From contig NZ_CALEFV010000168.1 in NCBI RefSeq assembly GCF_937877005.1, positions 1 to 31,563 on the forward strand: DNA of 31,563 nucleotides, written 5' to 3'. Below, one piece after another: positions 22,618 to 31,150 of the stretch. The position numbers and the translations under genes were made by a program. The notes under the pieces were generated by a model that did no database searches, was not told the origin of the DNA, and saw only the letters and a program-made list of their open reading frames with translations. The first letter of the stretch is position 1. Every line of letters starts with the position of its first letter. The DNA comes from an uncultured Fibrobacter sp. GTDB lineage: Bacteria; Fibrobacterota; Fibrobacteria; Fibrobacterales; Fibrobacteraceae.

Positions 22618-25566
22618 TTATTCCACGTCCTTGCCGTGACACTTCTTGTACTTAAGACCGGAACCGCACCAGCAAAGGTCGTTGCGGCCAAGCTTCGGAG
22701 CCTGCTGTGCCGCGCGGCGTGCAGCGGCAGCGACAGCCGGGTTCAAGTAGGTGCGACGCACCGTCGGGCGAGTTCCCGGAAGGGCAGACTGCGGCATGGG
22801 CTGTGCGGTCTGCTGCTGTTCCTCGCTGATGGCATTCGTCTCGGAAGTCGCCGCAGTGCCTGCAAGACCCGCGGGCTTCGCGCCCTCGGCGCTCATCTGC
22901 TCGGCATTTTCGGCCGGAGCGGCAGCACCGTTGTCCTGCCTGGCTTCCATGGCCTTGCGTTCGGCCTCGATTTCCTCGGGTGTCTTGAGGCGAAGCATGT
23001 CGGGGAGAACCGTCTGACCGTTCGGGAGCGTAATGCGGATATTCAGGATGCGCAGAGCCGTGAGTGTCGCAATCTTCTCGAGGCAGCCCTCGAACATCTT
23101 GAAACCTTCGTTCTTGTACACCATCAGCGGATCCTTCTGGGCGTAACCGTGGAAACGGATAGCGTCCTTCAGCTGGTCCATGGCGTACAGGTGTTCCTTC
23201 CACACCTGGTCAATCGTCATCAACAGGAAGCGGCGTTCGATCTGGCGGAAATCCTGTTCCGGAATAATCTTCGTGAGCTTGTCGTAGCGGGCCTTGCACA
23301 TTTCGATAATCGTGTCAAGCACCTGCTCCGGCGTCTTCTTCATAGCCTCCTCGAGCGTCAGGCTGTACTCCATCGAAAGGCTGCGCTGCAGATCGAGGTG
23401 CAATCCCTCGAGATTCCATGCTTCGGCATAGCTCTTGGGCGGAATGTAGCTCGACACCTTGATGTCGCAGGCATCCTCGATACGGTTCATGATTTCTTCG
23501 CTAATGTCTTCGCCGTTCAGGATGCGACGACGCAGTCCGTAAATCACCTTGCGCTGCTCGTTCATCACGTTATCGTAGTCGAGCAAGTGCTTACGGATAT
23601 CGAAGCTCTGGCCTTCCACGCGGCGCTGCGCACCACGAATGCTGCGGGACACGATCGGGTGAGTGATCACTTCGTCTTCGCCCACGCCAAAGCGCGTCAT
23701 CAGGTTCTTCACGCTGTCGCCACCGAAGATACGCATCAGGTTGTCGTCGAGGCTAAGGAAGTACTGGCTGGAACCCGGGTCGCCCTGACGGCCGGAACGG
23801 CCGCGCAGCTGGTTGTCGATACGGCGGGACTCGTGGCGTTCGGTGCCGAGCACGTGCAAGCCGCCCAGTTCCGTGACTCCCGGGCCAAGGGCAATATCGG
23901 TACCACGACCGGCCATGTTCGTTGCAATGGTCACCTTGCCCGCATGACCGGCGAACTGGATAATCTCGGCTTCGCGGCTGTGGTTCTTCGCGTTCAGCAC
24001 TTCGTGCGGAATGCCTTCCTTTTCCAAAAGGCCATGCAGGTGTTCGGACTTCTCGATAGATGCAGTACCCACGAGCAGCGGCTGTCCCTTCTCGTGGCGT
24101 TCCTTGATTTCAGCCACAATAGCGCGCCACTTCGCGTCTTCGGACTTGTACACCATGTCCTGCAAGTCCTTGCGGATGCAGGGCTTGTTGGTCGGAATGA
24201 CCCAGGTGTTCATGTTGTAGATCTTGATGAATTCCGTAGCTTCGGTCTCGGCAGTACCCGTCATGCCCGAAAGCTTCTTGTACATGCGGAAGTAGTTCTG
24301 GAACGTAATCGTCGCAAGTGTCTGATTCTCGCGGCGGATCTGTACGTTCTCCTTCGCTTCGATTGCCTGGTGCATGCCGTTAGAGTAGCGACGGCCTTCC
24401 ATGAGGCGGCCCGTGTTCTCGTCGACGATGATGATTTCGCCATCGCGTACGATGTAGTCCACGTCCTTGATGTAGAGATACCAGGCCTTGAGCGAGTTGT
24501 CGAGGAAGTGAACCCAGTCGGCATGTTCGCCATACAGGTTCGTGATGCCCATGAGTTCCTGGATGTGGTTCACGCCCTTCTCGGTGAGCTGGATGTTCTT
24601 GTCCTTCTCATCGACACCGAAGTCCTTGTTCTTGATAAGCTGCTTCGCAATCTCGTTCGCCTTCGCGTACTTCTCGGTAGCGTCTTCGGCGGGGCCGCTA
24701 ATGATCAGCGGAGTACGAGCTTCGTCGATCAAGATGGAGTCCACTTCGTCCACGATACAGAAGTTCAGTTCTCGCTGCACCAGCTGGCTCGGTTCCACCG
24801 CCATATTGTCACGCAGGTAGTCGAAACCGAATTCGTTGTTGGTACCGTAAGTCACGTCGCTGTTGTAGCTCACGCGGCGTTCCTCGGAGTTCAGACCGTT
24901 CACGATCAAGCCCACGGTAAGGCCGAGGAACTTGTAGACCATGCCCATCTGCTTTGCGTCACGGCCGGCGAGGTAGTCGTTCACCGTCACCACGTGCACA
25001 CCGTGACCGCTAAGGGCGTTCAGGTAAACGGGGAGCGCTGCGGCAAGCGTCTTACCTTCACCCGTCGCCATTTCGGCAATGGCGCCTTCGTGCAGCACCA
25101 AGCCGCCAATCATCTGGACATCGAACGGCATCATGCGGAAAGGTTTCACGGAATCGGGGTAGAGCTCGCGCACCTTCGCGTAAACGGAGGCCGGCATGTA
25201 GACTTCCCATTCGTTCTTGCCGCTCTCGAGTTCAGCCTTTGCAGCGTTCACGGCATCCTGCAGTTCGGGGCCAAGGCGGCTGAAGTCAAAATTGTTTTCG
25301 GGCTTGAAAATGTTGAAGATACCGAGACGGCGGTCGCAGGCTTCCTGACAGACGGCAAAAGCTTCGACCTTGATGTCTTCGAGGGTAGCGCCATTCTTGA
25401 GCTTTTCGCGGAATTCCGCACTCTTTGCGGCAAGGGCGGCGTCATCCAGAGCTTCCAGGGCTTCGCGGGCCTTGTGGATTTCGGCAATCACCGGGCGCAG
25501 CTGCTTGACCTTACGTTCGTGCGGGGTACCAAAGATCTTGTGAAGAACGGTATCGACTATGCTCAT
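22618..25566 (-). CDS. secA: Preprotein translocase ATPase SecA
   Basis: 982 aa from the ATG at 25566 (MSIVDTVLHKIFG), preceded by AAAAAGG six bases upstream; nine extra upstream codons lack a ribosome site. SecA drives proteins through SecYEG with ATP. Walker A is ATGEGKTLAAALPVYLNAL, followed by VHVVTVNDYLAGRDA. The DEAD-type motif is IVDEVDSILIDEARTPLIISG. The second motor domain has GTASIEKSE, TNMAGRGTDIALGPGV and QLRGRSGRQGDPGSSQ. The C-terminus has the zinc-binding CWCGSG...KCHG tail, which in the family binds SecB or ribosomes. All motifs are normal. A Pro/Ala/Gln-rich linker precedes the zinc tail. It heads the secA-tmk-membrane protein series. Confidence 0.97.
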   Translation of the reverse strand: MSIVDTVLHKIFGTPHERKVKQLRPVIAEIHKAREALEALDDAALAAKSAEFREKLKNGATLEDIKVEAFAVCQEACDRRLGIFNIFKPENNFDFSRLGPELQDAVNAAKAELESGKNEWEVYMPASVYAKVRELYPDSVKPFRMMPFDVQMIGGLVLHEGAIAEMATGEGKTLAAALPVYLNALSGHGVHVVTVNDYLAGRDAKQMGMVYKFLGLTVGLIVNGLNSEERRVSYNSDVTYGTNNEFGFDYLRDNMAVEPSQLVQRELNFCIVDEVDSILIDEARTPLIISGPAEDATEKYAKANEIAKQLIKNKDFGVDEKDKNIQLTEKGVNHIQELMGITNLYGEHADWVHFLDNSLKAWYLYIKDVDYIVRDGEIIIVDENTGRLMEGRRYSNGMHQAIEAKENVQIRRENQTLATITFQNYFRMYKKLSGMTGTAETEATEFIKIYNMNTWVIPTNKPCIRKDLQDMVYKSEDAKWRAIVAEIKERHEKGQPLLVGTASIEKSEHLHGLLEKEGIPHEVLNAKNHSREAEIIQFAGHAGKVTIATNMAGRGTDIALGPGVTELGGLHVLGTERHESRRIDNQLRGRSGRQGDPGSSQYFLSLDDNLMRIFGGDSVKNLMTRFGVGEDEVITHPIVSRSIRGAQRRVEGQSFDIRKHLLDYDNVMNEQRKVIYGLRRRILNGEDISEEIMNRIEDACDIKVSSYIPPKSYAEAWNLEGLHLDLQRSLSMEYSLTLEEAMKKTPEQVLDTIIEMCKARYDKLTKIIPEQDFRQIERRFLLMTIDQVWKEHLYAMDQLKDAIRFHGYAQKDPLMVYKNEGFKMFEGCLEKIATLTALRILNIRITLPNGQTVLPDMLRLKTPEEIEAERKAMEARQDNGAAAPAENAEQMSAEGAKPAGLAGTAATSETNAISEEQQQTAQPMPQSALPGTRPTVRRTYLNPAVAAAARRAAQQAPKLGRNDLCWCGSGLKYKKCHGKDVE

Positions 25567-25691
25567 CTTTTTCCTTTTTACGGCCGAGGGCACCGCCCGC
25601 GGTCTCTGATTAAAAAATTACGGGGAGAATTTAGCAAATTGCATGCCAATTCAAAATCGTTTAGTCTTGAAACAGGGGCCTATAGCCGAAT

Positions 25692-26189
25692 CTATCGCAG
25701 AATCTGGGCGAGCATCGCCTTGCAACCCTCGTTTACATCGTCCCAAGTAGCCTGAAAATCGCCTGTATACCATGGGTCCGCCACATCCCGGCACTTGTGT
25801 ACCCAATCCATCAAGAGTGAGACCTTGCGATTTTCCACCGGGCCAGATGTTTCACGGGCGTACACGTCGGCCGGTAAAATCCAGCGCAGGTTGCGCAAAT
25901 TGTTACGGTCCATGAGCACAATGTAGTCGTAATACTCGTAGTCGCGGGCAGTCATCTGGCGTGCCGTTTTCCCGGAGCAATCAATTCCGTGCATAGCAAG
26001 CATGCGGCGTGCCGGCGGGTAAACCGGGTTCCCGATTTCTTCGGTGCTTGTCGCGGCACTCGCAATTTCGAATTCTACATCCGCTAACGATTCAGCAGGC
26101 AAATCCCGCACCAACTTTTTCATCACGAATTCAGCCATCGGACTTCGGCAAATGTTCCCGTGGCACACAAACAGGATCTTGATTTTCAT
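25692..26189 (-). CDS. Low-molecular-weight protein tyrosine phosphatase
   Basis: 165 aa. The active-site loop is at the N-terminus: VCHGNICRSPMAE, with Cys9 and Arg15 of the CX5R(S/T) signature, and the general-acid Asp lies in DPWYTGDF near residue 140. The set is complete. Such enzymes remove phosphate from protein tyrosines and in bacteria often regulate capsule or exopolysaccharide synthesis. The ATG is 24 bp after the stop of the large exported protein, with a small hairpin (AAACTA/TAGTTT) over that stop, so it may be co-transcribed. No tyrosine kinase gene is in view. Confidence 0.92.
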   Translation of the reverse strand: MKIKILFVCHGNICRSPMAEFVMKKLVRDLPAESLADVEFEIASAATSTEEIGNPVYPPARRMLAMHGIDCSGKTARQMTARDYEYYDYIVLMDRNNLRNLRWILPADVYARETSGPVENRKVSLLMDWVHKCRDVADPWYTGDFQATWDDVNEGCKAMLAQILR

Positions 26190-26212
26190 GCAGACAAACT
26201 ATTCCAATTAGT

Positions 26213-29200
26213 TTATTTAAGCCGAACCATTTGCAAGTTGCTACCGATACGTACCAAGTAGTTTCCTGCACGTTCGACCATCACGGCAAAATTCGACGAT
26301 TCAACCTGTCCCTGTTTCACGATGCGGCCTTGCATATCGAACACGGCATAGGCGGCCCCCACACGGGCATGAGCCACCAGGATATCGCGGCCCGCGGTAG
26401 TGAGCGAGAACTGCGGAACAATGCCATTGGCGACAATCGCATCCTTGCCCTTGCTGGAGCTGGACTTGCCACCTGCAGAACTGCTAGAGGACTTGGCGGT
26501 ACTGCTAGAAGATTTTGCGTTGCTTGAGCTGGACTTTGCTTCGCTGGAACTGGATTTAGCCGTGCTGCTGGAAGAAGCCGCTACACTGGAGCTACTCGGG
26601 ATAGACTTCCATTGCGATGATATGACCAAATTCCCAGATGCCGTGGCAGGAATTTCTGTCACCAGCGCATCACCATATTCCCAGCCCAAGAATGTTTGGT
26701 CACTCAGAGAGGGTGTGGGCAAGGGCATCTCCTGTCCGGGCGTATAGAAAAGAACGTAACCATACGGTTCCTGCGTTTTGGACACATATAACCAAGCAAC
26801 ATTGCGCGTTTCGCTGCCGGTCAATACGGGATATTCGTCGCCCTGAATCCAGTTCGCGCCATAAGCACTGCCCGCTATCTCATTACCGAGAGCATCCTTT
26901 TGCACATAGTCGTGCAACGCCTTTGTAACAGTTCCATCTTCAAACGCCGAAGCTTCGACCGGAGTCCCGATGCTGTCGCGAGACAACGTTCCATCCAGAT
27001 AGAAGTTGTTATCGAATATCACTACCCAATAATAATCCAGCTCCGAAGGCACACCGCTGATAATCGAGCCCTTGCTATGGTTATTAAGAACAAAGGATTG
27101 CTCGGGCCTGACTGGAGCCCTTGCATGAATACGTTGATCGGTTTCAACATAATAGCCCCCTATCAAGCCATTAACATAACAATCATGACAATCAAAGTCG
27201 GCAGCATTGTAGTTATTCACTATGAAAAAGTGCGTCGAAACTTCTCCAACAAGGCCTCCAACATATCCTCTGGTGGGGAATTGGGTTTCTTTTTCCTCAT
27301 CGCCGACAAAGCGACCTTCATTGGAGTTCTGTATAAGGAACGTATAGTAGTCGGAGAGTCCCACAAGGCCTCCGGCCGCACCGTCACCTGCCCCAACATC
27401 GATGAGTCCACGATGGCTGCTATTTCTTATAATCAACAGATTGTGGGCTTCTGCAACCAATCCACCGACATGAGCATTCAAGTAACCACCGGGTACCACT
27501 ATGGTTCCGTCAAAATGCGTATTCTCAATTTCTATATGGGCATAGGCATTGGAATGGCTGCCAATAATTCCACCCACACTGACACTGAGATGCCTCGAAA
27601 CGAAGGAATCCCGTACTTTCAAGTTATGGATAACGACTTTGGTTACAGCATACTTATATGGTTGCCCCGTGTAGAACATTCCATCGGCATCTTCCATATA
27701 AAGCCCTGAAATCGTGTGACCCTGCCCATCAAAAAATCCATTATATAGAACTATCTCCTTCCAGGGGATAAAATCGTTTATCCTTGAACTATCGAGCGTA
27801 CCATCACGCTTCAAGACATTCTCGTTGACCACGATATCCTTCGTAAGCTTGCCACAAACATTAGCCAGACGCTCATCCTCATTGTATTTTCCTGTGGTAA
27901 ACGATCCGTCTACGAGTGCCGAAAATCCATAAAGTTCCGCGGCATTCGAAATGATGTAGCAGCTGTCCTCAGGATCTATCGCCGGTCTCTTGTATTCGTA
28001 CCACTTCGCATAGAAATCCTTGTCGCCCTTGTCGCTCGTTGTAATGGAGTCGACAGGATCGCCCGCCAATTCCTCGTTGTCGTACCAGCCGAGAAACATG
28101 CTGCTGTCACGATAATAACTATCACGCAGATTGCTCCCAATACCTCCCAGATAGCAGGAAACATCGCCAGTCAGTATGAGTGCATCTTGATAACTCTTGT
28201 TTGGATTGCCACAACCAATATAAGACCCAGGCGCTTCCATCTTACCGCCATTGGGATGGTAAGTTACCTTGTAACGGTCATACATCTTAGCCCAGTATTC
28301 AAGATCGCCCGTTGTCGTATTGGAAATTGCCGTATCGTTTTCTCCGCTGAATTCGGCATCCCTATACCAGCCGCCAAAAACCAGGTTTTCCTTGGACGTT
28401 CCCTTAGGAAGCATCGTAATAAGGCCGGCAACATAATTGTCAAGATATCTAGCCGTATCACTATCGAAAGTATGGAATGTGACATTGTACCTATCCGCAA
28501 TGGAATTCTTGAGTGTTCCAGTAAAAATCGGATAGGGATCACGGCCGACATCCTGCCCCCAAATGGAGCCTTCTGCATTTTCTCTCAATAGAAATGTCAA
28601 CGCACCATTAAACAATGCAGCCGTATCCACCAATGTTCCATAATCGATATATTTAGAGGAACTCAGCTTTATCGCATAACTGTTGATGACATTGAGGGAT
28701 TCATTACTACTCCTTGTATAACCCAGCAATCTGGAATCATAGTTATTCCCATTATCTACAAGGTTTGCTACACTATAGCAGTTTGTCAAGGTCAATGATG
28801 CACCGCCTACATAACCCACGACACCTGCGATATAGGGATTGCTTTTCGTGGACTTGATAGTGGAGAATGTATAGAAATTGGTTATCTGGGTCTTTCCAGA
28901 CCCGTAGACAAAATTTACAAGAACGCCAAGATAATCCGTCGATGAAAAGTACGAATCAAGTATTCCCAGATCCCGGACAACGACAACGGAATTCTCCGGA
29001 GATGTGATCGACTCAAAAAGACCCGCACTGTTAGGTGAATACAGCCCCGAAATCGTATGACCATTCCCGTCGAATTTTCCCGCAAAGTCAACCATCGGTT
29101 TCCATACGGCTAAGGTCTCGGCGCTGTCACTATTGAGCAGGTTCCACTTATTCAGGACGTTTTTGTTTACAACGATATCCTTCGTGAGTTCACCGCAGGC

Positions 29201-29395
29201 AGAAGTATTTGCCGCGGTAGAATCGTGTCCGTTTACAATTTCGGCAAAACCGTAAAGTTCCTCGGCGGTCGAAATCTGGTAGCAGCCGTCAGAAAGCACC
29301 GGAACCTCGGAAGTGATCTCCTTGGCAAAAACCGCTGTAGCACCTGCAATAAAGGCAAGCGCCATAATAGCAAAGGAAAAAGGCCCTAATTTCAT
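26213..29395 (-). CDS. Very large exported repeat protein (InlB-B and GLUG-like repeats, sorting domain)
   Basis: 1060 aa with a signal peptide (MKLGPFSFAIMALAFIAGAT, then AVFA). The protein has two copies of one module (about 37-300 and 478-850), each starting CYxIS.AxELYGF and containing CGxLTKDIVVNxNVL and FDGxGHTISGLY; GLUG-like strands such as YIAGVVGYVGG and HVGGLVAEAHN follow. Between the modules (about 300-470) are two InlB B-repeats (Listeria-Bacteroides type): YNVTFHTFDSD...FGGWYRD and YKVTYHPNGGKM...FLGWYDN. Another ends near 935. A Ser-rich linker (SSSSxAKSSSS, about 940-990) leads to a C-terminal domain (DMQGRIVKQG, ERAGNYLVRIGSN) like a type IX sorting domain. It is probably a cell-surface adhesin-like protein. 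AGGAGAGG lies about ten bases before the ATG. Confidence 0.9.
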   Translation of the reverse strand: MKLGPFSFAIMALAFIAGATAVFAKEITSEVPVLSDGCYQISTAEELYGFAEIVNGHDSTAANTSACGELTKDIVVNKNVLNKWNLLNSDSAETLAVWKPMVDFAGKFDGNGHTISGLYSPNSAGLFESITSPENSVVVVRDLGILDSYFSSTDYLGVLVNFVYGSGKTQITNFYTFSTIKSTKSNPYIAGVVGYVGGASLTLTNCYSVANLVDNGNNYDSRLLGYTRSSNESLNVINSYAIKLSSSKYIDYGTLVDTAALFNGALTFLLRENAEGSIWGQDVGRDPYPIFTGTLKNSIADRYNVTFHTFDSDTARYLDNYVAGLITMLPKGTSKENLVFGGWYRDAEFSGENDTAISNTTTGDLEYWAKMYDRYKVTYHPNGGKMEAPGSYIGCGNPNKSYQDALILTGDVSCYLGGIGSNLRDSYYRDSSMFLGWYDNEELAGDPVDSITTSDKGDKDFYAKWYEYKRPAIDPEDSCYIISNAAELYGFSALVDGSFTTGKYNEDERLANVCGKLTKDIVVNENVLKRDGTLDSSRINDFIPWKEIVLYNGFFDGQGHTISGLYMEDADGMFYTGQPYKYAVTKVVIHNLKVRDSFVSRHLSVSVGGIIGSHSNAYAHIEIENTHFDGTIVVPGGYLNAHVGGLVAEAHNLLIIRNSSHRGLIDVGAGDGAAGGLVGLSDYYTFLIQNSNEGRFVGDEEKETQFPTRGYVGGLVGEVSTHFFIVNNYNAADFDCHDCYVNGLIGGYYVETDQRIHARAPVRPEQSFVLNNHSKGSIISGVPSELDYYWVVIFDNNFYLDGTLSRDSIGTPVEASAFEDGTVTKALHDYVQKDALGNEIAGSAYGANWIQGDEYPVLTGSETRNVAWLYVSKTQEPYGYVLFYTPGQEMPLPTPSLSDQTFLGWEYGDALVTEIPATASGNLVISSQWKSIPSSSSVAASSSSTAKSSSSEAKSSSSNAKSSSSTAKSSSSSAGGKSSSSKGKDAIVANGIVPQFSLTTAGRDILVAHARVGAAYAVFDMQGRIVKQGQVESSNFAVMVERAGNYLVRIGSNLQMVRLK

Positions 29396-29468
29396 GATTT
29401 GTGTTCCTCTCCTGAAAAATCTTTTTTGCCTAATAAAAATAAACTAATTTCCAACACATGCCAACCCG

Positions 29469-29513
29469 CCCCCGCAAAACCGCTTCTGGAAAGTCATGGC
29501 GGATTTGCGGGGG
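29469..29513. repeat. Large inverted repeat upstream of the exported repeat protein gene
   Basis: CCCCCGCAAAACCGC pairs with GCGGATTTGCGGGGG (one A/A mismatch), loop of 15 bases. It is strongly GC-rich within an AT-rich gap and has no T-run. It could be part of the 5' leader of the large gene, or the end of a mobile palindromic element. Confidence 0.5.
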
Positions 29514-29711
29514 AGGCGCCGAATACAGTATTTTCGAAGCCGCAGGCGTTAGTCCGTAAAAAATGGGCGTCCTATATTATCAACAATTCATCACGAATTA
29601 CATAAAATGTAAAATTCTACGGAGTTTCAATTGTTGATATCTTGTGTATAATTCAAAATCGCTATTCCGCAGGATTTGGGCATATACCACAACATATCCA
29701 CAAATGACTTA

Positions 29712-29727
29712 TGTTTCACATGGAACA
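29712..29727. promoter_or_regulatory. parS-like site (two mismatches)
   Basis: TGTTTCACATGGAACA, compared with the known bacterial ParB site TGTTTCACGTGAAACA: it differs at two positions. Confidence 0.45.
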
Positions 29728-29814
29728 TACATCATTTTACGATGATATTTCAACAATCTATTGCCAATCCTATTAGACAAATCCAAAACTTATCCACTAA
29801 AATAAAAAACATCG

Positions 29815-29830
29815 TGTTTCACGTGAAACG
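29815..29830. promoter_or_regulatory. parS site (ParB centromere-like palindrome)
   Basis: TGTTTCACGTGAAACG. The 14-bp core GTTTCACGTGAAAC is a perfect palindrome and agrees with the widely conserved chromosomal parS consensus at 15 of 16 positions. In other bacteria ParB loads here to organise and segregate the origin region. Confidence 0.8.
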
Positions 29831-29878
29831 CGGTGTTTATATTATGTTTATAAAAGTTATCAACACATGCCAGTTATC

Positions 29879-29899
29879 ATCCTGAATTTAATTCAGGAT
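29879..29899 (-). terminator. Perfect 9-bp hairpin after the PNPOx gene
   Basis: ATCCTGAAT, three-base loop, ATTCAGGAT. It lies 24 bp past the stop codon of the minus-strand PNPOx-family gene. It has no T-run; it resembles the ATCCT/AGGAT dispersed repeats near 8106. Function as a terminator is possible but not sure. Confidence 0.4.
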
Positions 29900-29923
29900 T
29901 CCCGGTGCGTTGACTTCAAAAAA

Positions 29924-30322
29924 TTAAAGTTTCACAGTACGCGGAGACGCAGTGAAGCTGTAGAACGTAGCGGTCGCATCCTTGAAGTAGAGCGTTTCGG
30001 TGTTGTCGTCGTCGGGGGAGTACATCGACTTGAGCTCGGGGTAGTGCTCCAGCATGTCGACCTTCGGTTCGCGGCGGTCGTCGCGGACGAGTGTTCCGGC
30101 GACGCGGACCCATTCGTTACCGGCCTTGTTCATGGCACAGATTTCGACCTTGCCGTTCTTCTGGATCTGCTTGGAGCAGTCCTTGGACTTGCCGGTCTGG
30201 ATATAGAGCTTGCCCTCGAAAATGTTGGCGGTACCGAACGGGCGAACACGCGGCTGGTCACCGTCTACCGTTGCCAAAAAGTAGGCGCCACATTCCTTGA
30301 GAAATTTTACGACTTCTTCCAT
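29924..30322 (-). CDS. Pyridoxamine 5'-phosphate oxidase-family protein
   Basis: 132 aa with AAGGAAG about seven bases before the ATG. The fold of the FMN-binding split barrel is visible: EVVKFLKECGAYFLATVDGD, then QPRVRPFGTANIFEGKLYIQT, KSKDCSKQIQKNGKVEICAMN, and WVRVAGTLV. The RVRPFG block and the QIQKNGKVEI helix-strand are typical of the general-stress or nitroimidazole-resistance-like members rather than of true PdxH, which is longer. It probably binds FMN or a deazaflavin; the substrate is unknown. It lies between the origin-like gap and the macro-domain gene. Confidence 0.85.
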   Translation of the reverse strand: MEEVVKFLKECGAYFLATVDGDQPRVRPFGTANIFEGKLYIQTGKSKDCSKQIQKNGKVEICAMNKAGNEWVRVAGTLVRDDRREPKVDMLEHYPELKSMYSPDDDNTETLYFKDATATFYSFTASPRTVKL

Positions 30323-30390
30323 GAGAATCTTCCTTTTTTAAAACAATTGAACTAAATATACAAAAATAGTAGGTAATACTTCAACCCCTT

Positions 30391-30411
30391 CCTACTGCCT
30401 ACTTCCTACTG
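30391..30411. repeat. Three tandem 7-bp repeats at the end of the macro-domain gene
   Basis: CCTACTG, CCTACTT, CCTACTG in tandem. It overlaps the last codons and the stop of the gene at 30392, so it supplies the end of that protein. Two further copies of the heptamer (CCTACTGCCTAC) lie at 16298-16309 before murJ, so it is probably dispersed. Confidence 0.45.
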
Positions 30412-30898
30412 TCTCTCTATACAATTTCTCCATCTCCTCGCCAAAGCAACAGAAGATGACCTTCTTGACTTTTTGCGCCGGGAAGTCCCGAACCGTCTTC
30501 ACGGCAATCTCGGTGGCGGCCTCCCAGGGGTAGCCATAAACTCCACAAGAAATAGCGGGGAAGGCGACCGTCTCGCAGCCGTTCTCCTCGGCCAGGCTCA
30601 GACAGCTTTTATAGCAAGATTCCAAAAGTGCAGGTTCACCATGTTGACCATCTCGATAAACTGGCCCCGGAGTATGGATGACGAACTTGGCTGGGAGTCT
30701 GAAACCCGGAGTGATTTTCGCCTTGCCCGTCTCGCAACCGTTCAGGGGGATGCACGCCTTCAAAAGTTCCGGACCCGCCGCCCGGTGAATTGCCCCATCG
30801 ACACCGCCGCCACCCAGCAGGGAGCAGTTTGCCGCATTCACAATGGCATCCACCGCAAGCTTGGTGATGTCGCCCTGGATAACTTCAATCTCAATCAT
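30392..30898 (-). CDS. Macro-domain ADP-ribose hydrolase (MacroD/YmdB-like)
   Basis: 168 aa with GAGG about five bases before the ATG. The protein is one macro domain: VIQGDITKLAVDAIVNAANC (binding loop with Asp10 and Asn24), GGGGVDGAIHRAAG (catalytic loop of the MacroD type), HTPGPVYRDG, and FPAISCGVYGYPWEAA. This layout matches enzymes that hydrolyse O-acetyl-ADP-ribose or mono-ADP-ribosyl groups. The usual HTVGP block is HTPGP here. The last residues (VGSRQ) come from the heptamer repeat and replace a conserved end. Confidence 0.93.
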   Translation of the reverse strand: MIEIEVIQGDITKLAVDAIVNAANCSLLGGGGVDGAIHRAAGPELLKACIPLNGCETGKAKITPGFRLPAKFVIHTPGPVYRDGQHGEPALLESCYKSCLSLAEENGCETVAFPAISCGVYGYPWEAATEIAVKTVRDFPAQKVKKVIFCCFGEEMEKLYRETVGSRQ

Positions 30899-30954
30899 AA
30901 TAACCTCAAGTATAATATAGGTAATTTATCAATATAAATCACCTCATTATGTTG

Positions 30955-30977
30955 GGACTTTGACTAGGTCAAAGTCC
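30955..30977. repeat. Perfect 10-bp inverted repeat
   Basis: GGACTTTGAC, three bases, GTCAAAGTCC. It lies in the divergent gap between the macro-domain gene and the small exported protein gene. Confidence 0.6.
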
Positions 30978-30987
30978 GACACCCTGC

Positions 30988-31031
30988 GGTTACCAAATAA
31001 AAATGTGCAAGCACATTTTTGCTTGGTAACC
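30988..31031. repeat. 44-bp near-perfect palindrome
   Basis: GGTTACCAA and AAAAATGTGC form arms that pair with GCACATTTTT and TTGGTAACC, with one 2x2 internal mismatch and two central bases. It lies 10 bp after the previous inverted repeat and 7 bp before a parS-like site. Neither neighbouring gene ends here, so it is not an ordinary terminator. It may be a mobile palindromic element or a protein-binding site. Confidence 0.6.
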
Positions 31032-31038
31032 TTGGTTG

Positions 31039-31054
31039 CGTTTCACGTGGAACA
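31039..31054. promoter_or_regulatory. parS-like site (two mismatches)
   Basis: CGTTTCACGTGGAACA; the CACGTG centre and both half-sites fit the ParB consensus TGTTTCACGTGAAACA except at two positions. It is the third such site within 1.4 kb. Confidence 0.55.
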
Positions 31055-31150
31055 TAAACATTATTGTTGATTATGTGAATAGATGTTGAAAATTGTCTTC
31101 GATATAACCCTTCACACCATAATTTGTTATATTACTATACAGGAGGTTAT

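Larger units (their letters stand above)
29577..29865. other. Candidate replication origin region: DnaA-box cluster
   Basis: Six 9-mers match or nearly match TTWTNCACA or TTATCAACA: 29577-29585 TTATCAACA (+), 29632-29640 ATATCAACA (-), 29643-29651 TTATACACA (-), 29694-29702 ATATCCACA (+), 29790-29798 TTATCCACT (+) and 29857-29865 TTATCAACA (+). An AT-rich stretch (29832-29860) suits an unwinding element. Two parS-like palindromes lie inside. Most genes left of it are on the minus strand and those at the right end are on the plus strand, as expected on either side of an origin. dnaA itself is not in the window. Together with the hairpin at 29469-29513 this fills the 528-bp gap 29396-29923. Confidence 0.5.

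Noticed and set aside
22492..25755. 1087-codon open frame on the plus strand opposite secA
   Set aside because: secA on the other strand has all family motifs; the plus frame has no ribosome site or recognisable domain and arises from codon bias.
30988..31031. Palindrome as an intrinsic terminator
   Set aside because: Both adjacent genes start, rather than end, on the two sides of this gap, and the T-rich parts are inside the stem.
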